This document shows positions 56,521 through 64,000 of a stretch of DNA of 64,000 bases, piece by piece (position 1 is the first letter of the stretch; each line of letters opens with the position of its first letter). Made by a program: the position numbers and the translations under genes. This DNA comes from Arenibacter aquaticus. GTDB lineage: Bacteria > Bacteroidota > Bacteroidia > Flavobacteriales > Flavobacteriaceae. Below the pieces are notes generated by a model. It made no database searches, was not told where the DNA came from, and worked only from the letters and a program-made list of their open reading frames with translations. The stretch covers positions 666,210-730,209 of the forward strand of contig NZ_RQPJ01000021.1 in NCBI RefSeq assembly GCF_003957295.1. The letters are read 5' to 3'.

Positions 56521-56937
56521 ATGAAAAATCCATTGTTATTACTACTAATAGTATTTTTTATTGGACTAACTATGACTGCGCAAGAATTGACTTGTGCAGA
56601 TTTTAAAAATGGAACTTTTATTGTTCCAAAAGCATCGGAAGATTCACCTGAATATAAATTAGTCCGAGATGGAAATTCTCAAATGGAAATTATCGAAATG
56701 AACGGACAAACCATCACACTTTACGGAATTTTGGAATGGATTGATGAATGTTCATACAAGTTGATTTATGACGAAACTAAGATGAATCTCCCTGAAGAAA
56801 TTCAATTTGTTAATGATAATGGAGGAATTGTCTCGGAGATGTTAAAGATTGAAGATAATTGCTTTTTCTATAAATCCGTTCTCATTGTTGACGGAAAGGA
56901 AACTAAAAGGATTGATGGAAAATACTGTGCGCAATAA
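56521..56937 (+). CDS. cassette 6 protein: small secreted protein, unknown
   Basis: 138 residues from ATG 56521 (a GTG 10 codons upstream is part of the recombination core). Signal peptide about 20 residues ending TMTAQ. The mature part has paired cysteines (LTCADF, DECSYKL, DNCFFYK, KYCAQ) that may form two disulfides, and a strand-rich body. No family recognised. Confidence 0.66.
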   Translation: MKNPLLLLLIVFFIGLTMTAQELTCADFKNGTFIVPKASEDSPEYKLVRDGNSQMEIIEMNGQTITLYGILEWIDECSYKLIYDETKMNLPEEIQFVNDNGGIVSEMLKIEDNCFFYKSVLIVDGKETKRIDGKYCAQ

Positions 56938-56941
56938 ATAC

Positions 56942-57124
56942 TAAGCACAACAAAACCTATAAACAATACGGGCTTGGCTGTTTAAAATATAAACCCGGAA
57001 TATCAACAAACACCGCCAAATCTTTTGGATTTGGCATTAAATAAAAAAAGAAAAAGCAAAACAAAAAGGTTTGGCTACGGGCGTGACGGAATGTAAGTGC
57101 TAACTTGCCCCCGTACTGTTCATA
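56942..57124 (+). repeat. attC-like site 6, left part (split by a group II intron)
   Basis: Left core TAAGCACAAC (to 56951), left arm CCTATAAACAATACGGG, and right arm CCCGTACTGTTCATAG up to 57124. The rest of the right side (TAAAC then GTTGTGCATAATG at 59035) lies after the intron. Without the intron the site is about 200 nt and related to site 3. Confidence 0.78.
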
Positions 57125-57610
57125 GTGTGCCAAGAAGCAGCCACGGCAATAAAATGACTGCGTGCTGTAAATAAGATGATGGTAGGCCCATCAGAGTCGT
57201 TGTATAGGCGATGGCTCTAAACCACCCAAAGGTGCTGTTGTGAACAGCAATGGTGCTGAGCGTTTGGGAGAATCCGATCCATGAGGTCAGCAGGTGGGAA
57301 TAAAGGAGTTGAACGAAAGTGAACCATTGAAGAGGTGTCGAGAAGTTGCGTACCTCCAGTCAAAAGCTACGAAGTATGATACGGAGTGAAAAGTGATGTT
57401 GCTCATAACATCAATTGCAGAGATTACCTATTTATTTTCTGTAGGGCTGGCGTCATTCAGATGGCAAGAACTTTATTCAGGCTTATTTACGGAACTTGGG
57501 AAACTGTATGCAAATGCCAAGGGAAATGCACAATAAGAACAACTTAGAGGCAAAATACCGATAGTGCATGCAGCGGCAGACCAAGCCGTAGTAGTGTTGA
57601 GATTTCTGTA

Positions 57611-58939
57611 ATGGAAATGGAGCGAAGGACTTGGGTTGTACCGTTTTATTTTATTGACCAACTCATAAGAATGAGGATGAATTCATGGAATGAAACAAAA
57701 TCAATACCGATAAGCCGCCAAATGGTTTGGGAGGCTTATCAAAAAGTGCGCTCCAACCAAGGGAGTGCGGGAGTAGATGCGGTAAGTATACAAGAATATG
57801 ATACCAATCGCAGCAAACACTTGTACAAACTATGGAATCGAATGGCATCGGGGAGCTATTTTCCTCCGCCCGTCAAAGAGGTGGAAATACCCAAGAAGGA
57901 TGGAAGCATCCGAAAACTGGGCGTGCCCACCATAAGCGACAGGGTTGGACAAATGGTAATCAAGATGTTCATAGAGCCAAGATTAGAGGCGGTATTCAGT
58001 CCAAATTCTTACGGTTATCGACCGAATAGAAATGCACATCAAGCGTTGCAAAAAGTTCGGGAAAACTGCTGGAAACAAGACTGGGTAATCGACCTTGACA
58101 TCAAAGGATTCTTCGACAACATTGACCACCAGAAACTGATGCTAGCCGTAAAGAAGCACGTACCCGAAAATTGGGTCGTTCTTTACATCGGTCGATGGTT
58201 GGAAGCACCCGTTTTTACAACATCCGGACAACTCGTACAAAAAGAAGGGAAAGGAACACCGCAAGGAGGCGTAATAAGCCCACTCTTGGCGAACCTATTT
58301 CTTCATTACGCTTTTGACAAATGGTTGGAAAATGCGAATGCTGATGTACAGTTTGCACGTTATGCCGACGATGCGATCGTACATTGTAAAAGCAAAGCTC
58401 ACGCAAAACAGATACTAAATGCGGTACATCTAAGGATGGAATCGGTAGGATTGGAACTACATGCACAAAAGACGAAAATCGTCTATTGCAGAGATTATCG
58501 ACGTAAAGGAAAACACCCGATTGTCAAGTTTGATTTTCTGGGCTATTCCTTTCAGCCGAGAAGTGCATTTTCCAAGAAAACAAAGAAAATGTTCTTAGGT
58601 TATGATTGTGCAATCAGTATCAGTTCGAGAAAACGAATCGCCGACAAGTTAGGAGAACTCAACGTGAACAGGTTAAATTTTAGAAGCATCGTAGGAGTTG
58701 CCCAATACCTAAATCCAATGATCAGGGGATGGGTGCGTTACTACGGTAAATTTAAGATGTACGAACTCACAAAAGTCTTCCGACTGCTAAGCGCGCGATT
58801 GGTTTGGTGGGCAAGGAGAAAGTATAAGCGCTACAAAACCAGCATGGGAAAAGCCTATAAATGGTTGACAACAGTCAGGAAGCAATTTCCGACTTTGTTC
58901 TACCATTGGCGACTTTCTGAAATAAATGTAGTAGCTTAG
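57611..58939 (+). CDS. ltrA: group II intron reverse transcriptase/maturase
   Basis: 442 residues from ATG 57611; the conserved part begins at MNSWNETKSIPI, so ATG 57677 may be the true start. RT motifs are intact: RKLGVPTISDRVGQ, PNSYGYRPNRNAHQAL, DLDIKGFFDNIDH, PQGGVISPLLANLF, and YADD near 251-254. A maturase X-domain follows (SIVGVAQYLNPMIRGWVRYYGKF). No HNH endonuclease domain is seen, as in the class C type. It splices and mobilises the surrounding intron. Confidence 0.92.
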   Translation: MEMERRTWVVPFYFIDQLIRMRMNSWNETKSIPISRQMVWEAYQKVRSNQGSAGVDAVSIQEYDTNRSKHLYKLWNRMASGSYFPPPVKEVEIPKKDGSIRKLGVPTISDRVGQMVIKMFIEPRLEAVFSPNSYGYRPNRNAHQALQKVRENCWKQDWVIDLDIKGFFDNIDHQKLMLAVKKHVPENWVVLYIGRWLEAPVFTTSGQLVQKEGKGTPQGGVISPLLANLFLHYAFDKWLENANADVQFARYADDAIVHCKSKAHAKQILNAVHLRMESVGLELHAQKTKIVYCRDYRRKGKHPIVKFDFLGYSFQPRSAFSKKTKKMFLGYDCAISISSRKRIADKLGELNVNRLNFRSIVGVAQYLNPMIRGWVRYYGKFKMYELTKVFRLLSARLVWWARRKYKRYKTSMGKAYKWLTTVRKQFPTLFYHWRLSEINVVA

Positions 58940-58952
58940 ATTTGTATAACAA

Positions 58953-58986
58953 GAGCCGTATGATGGGAGACTATCACGTACGGTTC
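58953..58986 (+). ncRNA. group II intron domain V
   Basis: 34 nt: GAGCCGTATGAT, GGGAGA turn, then CTATCACGTACGGTTC, with the catalytic AGC triad in GAGCC. Domain VI and the 3' end follow. Confidence 0.87.
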
Positions 58987-59021
58987 TGTGAGAGGCTCGG
59001 GGTGAAATTCCCCTTGCCTAC

Positions 59022-59047
59022 TCGATGCCTAAACGTTGTGCATAATG
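59022..59047 (+). repeat. attC-like site 6, right end
   Basis: The exon downstream of the intron: GATGCCTAAAC then the core GTTGTGCATAATG at 59035, which opens cassette 7. Confidence 0.72.
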
Positions 59048-59116
59048 TAAAAAAACAACGAGAATGCATCAAAAGTGTCAAATGAAAAGCGGAAAACTTA
59101 ACTCAAATATTACGGA

Positions 59117-59635
59117 TTGAAACGGAAAGAAATTTTTTGGCTGATAGCTACATTTGGTATTTCAATAATTATTAGTCTGATTTTGCTTGGACTTAATTGC
59201 TTCAGCTCATCAACTACTGACATTAATATTCACGATACTTATTTCGTTGTGGAAAAAAATGAATTGTCCCTGCTAATTATCAAGGTTACTTTTTTCCTTG
59301 TATACCTAATCAGAATGCTAAAAAGAAAATTCAAAAATTTAGCGGCAAATCTGATTTTTATGATTGCCAATGTACTTATGAATTTTTCGGTTGTTGGATT
59401 ATTTTCACTGATTAAATCTTTTGCTCGTTCGACAGGAGTGATTGAAAATAATATGACAAAAAATTCTATGTTAGATAGTGGTTCAACCGAATATATTATT
59501 TTGTGGTTGATATTTTTGATGTTTCAAATATTCTTGCTGATTTCGCTCGGATATACTGGGTTTAAAACCGGACTGAATTACAAAAATAATGGAGAAAACA
59601 CTATGCACAACAATGTATCCTATGAAAAGCACTAG
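59117..59635 (+). CDS. cassette 7 protein: integral membrane protein, unknown
   Basis: 172 residues from TTG 59117. Four hydrophobic helices (about 8-28, 52-66, 75-95, 125-148). A loop after helix 1 reads TTDINIHDTYFVV, like the HDTYFVV element of haem-copper oxidase subunit I, though the haem ligands are absent. The last 10 codons run into attC-like site 7 and stop inside it. Role unknown. Confidence 0.66.
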   Translation: MKRKEIFWLIATFGISIIISLILLGLNCFSSSTTDINIHDTYFVVEKNELSLLIIKVTFFLVYLIRMLKRKFKNLAANLIFMIANVLMNFSVVGLFSLIKSFARSTGVIENNMTKNSMLDSGSTEYIILWLIFLMFQIFLLISLGYTGFKTGLNYKNNGENTMHNNVSYEKH

Positions 59636-59846
59636 TCCAGTTCCTTAAAGTTAATATTTTCTCGTTTAACTATCTCATAATGTTTTTTTTTAAAACGTAT
59701 TGAATTATAGATGAGGCTATGCATCATTTAAAATTCAATACCATATAACTTGCTCTGCATCCTATATGTGATCCACATCCTAGCAGGAGTGGTCACCAGC
59801 ATCTGTATGATTATAAGTTATAATAAGCCTGGTCACTTGCTAACCG

Positions 59847-59880
59847 ATGTGGTTCCCGCCAGCGGCGGGACCACCTACAT
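59847..59880. ncRNA. strong hairpin in the IS non-coding end
   Basis: TCCCGCC/GGCGGGA with an AGC loop, extended by GTGG/CCAC and ATGT/ACAT. It lies in the region that encodes the bridge RNA in IS1111-group elements, so it may be part of one. Confidence 0.45.
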
Positions 59881-59952
59881 TGTTTTGTGATCCAAGCAAA
59901 TCTACTATTCTTTGTGAGCTTAGTTATTTTATTACTTTTCATTCTCAGTATT

Positions 59953-61008
59953 TTATTCCAATACCCCTATCACATAAGGGGTCTCCGTCTTTATTACCGC
60001 CAGTGTCCTGCTTAGCAGTTTCCTGGCCACCTTTACAATGATACTCTTTACATTTTTCCCATGGTGTTTGCGGTAAAAAGCCTGCATCACAGGATCCGTG
60101 CGAATAGCCTGCCAAGAAGCCTCAATGAAATAACTCCGTATTAAGCGGTGGGCACGCATGCTCACCCCCGTATGACGGACGGTATCACCACTTTGGTAAA
60201 TGCCCGGTGCCAGACCTACATATCCGGCCAAATGTTTAATATTCTTAAAACGGCGCAGGTCTCCCAATTCACTCAAAATACCACTGGCAACTATTGGACC
60301 TATACTGGGAATACTTCGTAGAAGCATATAATCTTTCTTAAAATGGATTTTGGTATACCTCCGCAATAAGGTGGAAACATCACGAAACTCCTGATCAATA
60401 AACCGAAAGCTGCGCATCCGGCTGCGCAAAACTTCATTGCCCGTATCATACTAAAAGTCCAAATTATCAATCCAACCCCTAAATTTATGACTCCAATGGT
60501 CGTTATCTAGATCCTGTGGTATTCTGATCCCATAATACAACAATTGCATTTTGATATAGCTCTTGATTTGCCGCATATCCTTTACCAAATCGTTCCTACG
60601 GCGAAACAGACTACGTAGTTGCTCCCTACATTTATCCGCTACACAAATACTTTTCAGCTTATCATCTTTAAGTTCTCGCGCTATAAGTTGTGCGTCTATT
60701 CGGTCTCTTTTGGTGTGGCGCTCTTTGCCTTTTCTAAAAATATCGGCTGGATTGACCACCAATGACCGCCAGCCATAACTTACAAAGCAACGATGTGCGT
60801 GGTATCCGCAACAGCCCGCTTCATAGGCGGTAGACACTTCATAACCTGGATAATGTTTGGCTACATATTCGCAAAGTAATTCGGCATGCGGTTGCATACT
60901 AAAAGTCTTGCCAGATGACAGATCGGTGGCACAGTGTACTTTCCAACTGCGTTTGTGTATATCGATTCCAATGAATAACTTAGGTGTGGCAGTAATTTGA
61001 GTGTTCAT
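59953..61008 (-). pseudogene. IS110-family transposase with an in-frame amber codon
   Basis: Two same-frame pieces, 185 residues (61008-60451) and 158 residues (from 60429), are split by one TAG after IDNLDF. The N-terminal RuvC-like DEDD domain has FIGIDIHKRSW and KRDRIDAQLIAREL; the C-terminal Transposase_20 part has LRSIPSIGPIVASGILSELGDL and LAGYVGLAP with the catalytic serine region. Gene otherwise complete (352 codons), so inactivation is recent, or the stop is a sequence error. Confidence 0.82.
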
Positions 61009-61205
61009 ATCTTTAATTTTTAGTTCATCTTAAAGATACTCGACTTACTGCTTTTACATAGATGCTAACCGCAATTACGGCGGATTCGACTACGTCCGAA
61101 TCCACTCAGAATTGCTAAAGTCTGCGTATATTAACCCGTAACTGATGGTTATAGGAGACCGTTGTGTACAATGAGATCACCGTCCCATTAGTTAAACATT
61201 ATTAA

Positions 61206-61820
61206 ATGAAAACAATCTTTATTATTCTTTTTGCTACAAATATGAGTTTGTCATTTGGTCAAATTTCATATCAAAAATCTCAACCTGGTATTTTCAAAAC
61301 TTATGTAAATTTTCTAATGAACGATATTACATTAGAAGACACTATAACGGTAAAAAAGAACTATAATCGCACAGATAATACATTTAGACTTTGGAATAGT
61401 CAAGGGAAAAGAATCAAAGAACCTTATGCAGTCTCTGATGGAAAACATATATATTTTAGAGCGAATTCAATAAAAAAATATTTTACCAATAAAGTAAATG
61501 AAAAATTAAGGGTAAGTAAAAATGGATATTTCAGAGCCATTTGTAGTAATGAAAAGTATATTTATATTGAAAGTTTTTTCCATAGTATGGGATTGACTGA
61601 TTGGAGAGTTGGCACTAATTATCGGGCTGGTATTATATATAATATTTCAAAAGGGACATTTACTGTATTTTACACAATTGAAGATTTGAATTCATTTTTA
61701 AAACAAGCCATTGATGCAGAAATGAGTGATGAATATTTGGGTCAGAAATTAAGTATGAATACTGTTTGGTTCGCCATGAACAATCTATTTGATGATAAAT
61801 TTTATCCATATAACCAATGA
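61206..61820 (+). CDS. cassette 8 protein: secreted protein, unknown
   Basis: 204 residues. Signal peptide 1-18 ending SFGQ. Mature part is strand-rich and basic (NRTDNTFRLWNSQGKR; GTNYRAGIIYNISKGTFTVFYT). No family recognised. It starts 45 nt into the cassette; 78 nt without a gene follow before the core CACTGTACACAAC. Confidence 0.66.
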   Translation: MKTIFIILFATNMSLSFGQISYQKSQPGIFKTYVNFLMNDITLEDTITVKKNYNRTDNTFRLWNSQGKRIKEPYAVSDGKHIYFRANSIKKYFTNKVNEKLRVSKNGYFRAICSNEKYIYIESFFHSMGLTDWRVGTNYRAGIIYNISKGTFTVFYTIEDLNSFLKQAIDAEMSDEYLGQKLSMNTVWFAMNNLFDDKFYPYNQ

Positions 61821-61894
61821 TAGAACTTAAGTTGATTTTAGCTTTCTAACTTTTATTATAAACAAGATTAATTTATTAAAAAAATCACCCAAAG

Positions 61895-61960
61895 CACTGT
61901 ACACAACAAAGTATCCTATGAAAAGTACTACTCCAGTTTATTGGGAACTAATTTGAATGT
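61895..61960 (+). repeat. attC-like site 8, left half only
   Basis: Core CACTGTACACAAC (12/13 complementary to the start of cassette 8), then AAAGTATCCTATGAAAAGTACTACTCCAG-like sequence shared with site 7. No matching right arm or GTT core is found downstream, so the array ends here by deletion or insertion. Confidence 0.7.
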
Positions 61961-62105
61961 TCTAATCCATATTTATTTCATCTTAAAGATACTCCGATCC
62001 AGGGCCTGTTTTTCTTTAGTATGGGGAACACCACTTCTACAGCTACAGATTATTGATACAGGTGAAGGGGACCTTTTAGCGAGTATATTTTGATGAGAGC
62101 TCATT
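61961..62105. other. end of array, with IS-like 18-mer
   Basis: TTCATCTTAAAGATACTC (61977-61994) also occurs upstream of the IS transposase (61025-61042). It may be the remnant of a second copy of that IS, which would explain the missing right half of site 8. Confidence 0.45.
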
Positions 62106-64000
62106 TTGAAACTATCTTTAATAAAATTTTTGACATTGATTAAAAATATCCTAACCATCATCTTTCTTTTCCTGTATGCATCGGTAGTTTGCCAGGATAC
62201 CATTTATCCCTCAAAACAGGTGATAATTGGAAATAAAACTCACAGCAATAGAGATTTTTTAAATCATTCCCTGGTTGATAGAGAAGGGAATATAGTTCTG
62301 GTAGGAAGTACGGAGAATGATTTTTCTTTTAATGATGTAATGGTCATTAAACTTAATGAAAATCTGGACGAATTATGGAAAAAAGAAATTAGTTTTAATA
62401 CTAGATATTCCTTTGATAGAGTCCACTGGTCCCACGTTGATGAGAATAACAATATCATTCTAGTTTGTAAAAGTCTTTTTGCTTCTGATTATGAGACCTT
62501 GTTCATTGTAGTGCTTGATGAAAATGGAAATCAAATTTGGCAACTACCTTTTTCGGAGCTTGAGAATATTGACTATGGAGTGCATCCAAAGAACATTCTT
62601 GCCAATGTAAACAGCTCTGGTAATTTGGAATTGGCCTACACTAATTTAGGCCTGGGAAAGGCTGAAAACTTATGGGTATATGAAATATCCAAGACAGGTG
62701 AAATCTTAGAAGAATATCAACATAATGATCTCTTTGGTTATGATTTACATTCAACAACAGGATTTGAATATGCAGATAGTCATTACTACAGTGTATTAAG
62801 AGAACGTATTGATCAAGCTTCTTTTTTACAAAATAATTTAATCACAGCGCATCAGAACGAACTTACCAAAATTCAACTTGATTATTTTTCAGAAGAAGAA
62901 TTGAATTTGATTGGGCGATCTGAGAAACAAGAACTAATTCATGGCGGTGATGATACCCTAATTTGGTTTATAAATCATGATTTATATTATAATAATGAAA
63001 TTCATCAAGGCTATTCAATTTATTATTTTACTGAAAAAGGTGATTTAATAAAATCTATCCCGATTGATGACACTAAAGAGAAATATGTAATTGGCCTATC
63101 AAAAGACGTTATGGAAATTTAATTGTAATAAGTAATGATAAAAACAAAGGAACAGAAGAAGAGTTAATTATTTCGATGCAAAAATACTCCTCTTCTGGAG
63201 ATCTCATATATACCAAAACACATAATACCAATGTTTGGGGAAACACCAGTTTTTTTTCTGAAAATAAAATAAGTGTGTATAGTGGGCAGGATACTATGTT
63301 GGTATTTGATTATGACCTGAATTTACAAGAAGAAATATCTTTTAATACAGTGAATGGTCTTGGTTATAATCCAACCAATATGCATTTCATCAATGGGCAT
63401 AGTTTTATGACTGGAACGGTAATCGCTTCTATGTATGAAGGTTCTGATTTTTATGGAGAATTAAACTTCAATGTTAAGAAGGTTTCCCAATCAACAGAAG
63501 TCAAAGATTATATTTTTTCTGGAGAAGGAACTTCAAAAACTTGGATAAACTGGGTAAAGAAAAATGAACATAATCAATATGTTGTGCATATCACTGATAA
63601 ACTTGGCCCTGACAATCTTTTTATAGGTGGTTCTCGGAGCAGTGAATATAGTTCTAACTATTATTTTGATTCTGAATTGAACCAAACAGATGTAGTTGAA
63701 GACGTTACCAGAGTACAATGGGTCAATCCTTCCTCTGTCGAAACAGATCCTTTCGATTTAGATGGTTTTAATTATCACTATTTATTCGACTACGACAGTA
63801 AAACTTTTAGTCTTACAAAAAATGGTAATGTTGTTTGGAACAAAACTTGGGAGGACAATAAAACACATTTTTATGATTTTAATGTCAATTCGGAGGGAAA
63901 TTTAGTGTTTAGAGGAAGCTTTAACTATGGCCACAGTCATTTTATTGGCACTATATCCTTAGAGGGCGCCATAACTACAATAAATTATGAAGGCACAATT
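62106..64000 (+). pseudogene. secreted beta-propeller-like (SBBP-type) protein, frameshifted, 3' partial
   Basis: The first frame gives 338 residues from TTG 62106 with a signal peptide (ending VVCQ) and stops at 63122. From about 63108 the same kind of protein continues in another frame (RYGNLIVISNDKNKG, then VVWNKTWEDNKTHFYDFNV) open to the window end. A one-base loss near 63110 explains both pieces (GLSKD-G-YGNLIV). Repeats of the form G-N-I/L-V-L/F-x-G-S with W-K/N-K are like SBBP beta-propeller blades; such proteins often end in a type IX secretion signal, which would lie outside the window. Confidence 0.72.

Larger units (their letters stand above)
57125..59021 (+). mobile_element. group II intron inserted in attC-like site 6
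   Basis: Starts GTGTGCC (5' consensus GTGYG) and ends near GCCTAC; the exact 3' border may be 59021-59023. About 490 nt of structured RNA precede the maturase gene, and domain V is at 58953-58986. It is about 1.9 kb. It splits the right arm of the recombination site just after TTCATA. Introns of the IIC-attC kind use attC sites as targets in proteobacterial integrons; here the class is not fixed from sequence alone. Confidence 0.88.
59645..61130 (-). mobile_element. IS110/IS1111-family insertion sequence
   Basis: The transposase gene (59953-61008, minus) and its non-coding flanks. Exact ends are not visible, as this family lacks ordinary terminal inverted repeats and target duplications; outer limits are set from where the similarity of sites 7 and 8 stops. 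The transposase-downstream flank (59645-59952) is long and structured, as in the IS1111 group. Confidence 0.78.
59602..61173 (+). repeat. attC-like site 7, interrupted by an IS110-type element
   Basis: Left core TATGCACAAC (to 59611; 12/13 complementary to the start of cassette 7) and arm start AATGTATCCTATGAAAAGCAC. The right end is GGTTATAGGAGACC then core GTTGTGTACAATG at 61161. Between them sits the IS element. The left part closely resembles site 8 for about 40 nt. Confidence 0.72.
44692..61960 (+). mobile_element. integron-like element: integrase plus array of eight gene cassettes
   Basis: A tyrosine recombinase gene is followed by an attI-like site (45832-45872) and eight cassettes, all on the plus strand, divided by attC-like sites. 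Each cassette starts with GTT plus 6-11 more bases and ends, upstream of the next attC arms, with the reverse complement of the same bases (9/9 to 13/14 matches in all eight). That is the relation expected if each cassette circularises and rebuilds its own attC. The element is next to tRNA-Met. The right limit is unclear because site 8 has lost its right arm. Confidence 0.8.

Noticed and set aside
53475-59047. CRISPR array
   Set aside because: The repeats are 135-200 nt, separated by full genes, and have variable core ends; nothing like a CRISPR repeat-spacer unit or cas gene.
62106-63122. complete 338-residue gene ending at 63122
   Set aside because: Coding sequence of the same kind continues in another frame to the window end, so the stop is a frameshift product.

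Overview
The window is chromosomal DNA from a member of the Flavobacteriaceae (phylum Bacteroidota), probably a marine genus. The evidence is a SusC/SusD pair, a bacillithiol deacetylase (BshB1), the DUF4290 and DUF493 genes beside murA, AT-rich DNA, and promoters of the Bacteroidota type (TTG, about 19-21 nt, TAnnTTTG) before the HU gene and the tRNA gene. The genus is not certain.

Layout. 1-10.97 kb holds core genes: a histidine kinase cut by the window edge, bshB1, a trans-sulfuration enzyme, a ResB-CcsA cytochrome c biogenesis fusion, the DUF2520-KdsC-Maf cluster, a lipoprotein and a small MscS channel. 11-28.2 kb is a nutrient-uptake locus: secreted PIG-L deacetylase, a 35-residue membrane peptide, a sodium:solute symporter, a LacI regulator with a 16-bp palindromic operator, SusC, SusD, an FG-GAP/UnbV lipoprotein and a DUF5107-TPR protein. 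28.2-34.5 kb carries small stress or housekeeping genes (DUF2911, Crp-like, pirin, GNAT, YjdI, DUF3124, SemiSWEET-like, VOC, GAF). 34.5-35.3 kb has no gene but contains a nested stem-loop. 35.3-43.9 kb is core again (murA with Asp at the fosfomycin-target Cys site, DUF4290, DUF493, recQ, fmt, HU, YqgE, class IV aminotransferase, START-like protein, tRNA-Met).

44-62 kb is the notable part: an integron-like element. A tyrosine recombinase (44692-45819) is followed by an attI-like site and a one-directional array of eight gene cassettes separated by attC-like sites. The diagnostic point is that the first 9-14 bases of each cassette (GTT...) are the reverse complement of the R''-like sequence (...AAC) at the end of that same cassette, in all eight cases, while the sequence changes from cassette to cassette. 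This is expected if each cassette once closed into a circle, making a folded attC from its own two ends. Cassette 1 is about 7.8 kb and carries a whole type I restriction-modification operon plus a YgjP-like protein; its hsdM has an in-frame stop. Cassettes 2-8 each carry one small gene, mostly secreted, lipoprotein or membrane proteins of unknown function. One attC-like site is interrupted by a group II intron and another by an IS110/IS1111-type element, two element classes known to target attC sites in other integrons. The window ends in a frameshifted secreted beta-propeller-like gene that runs past the edge.
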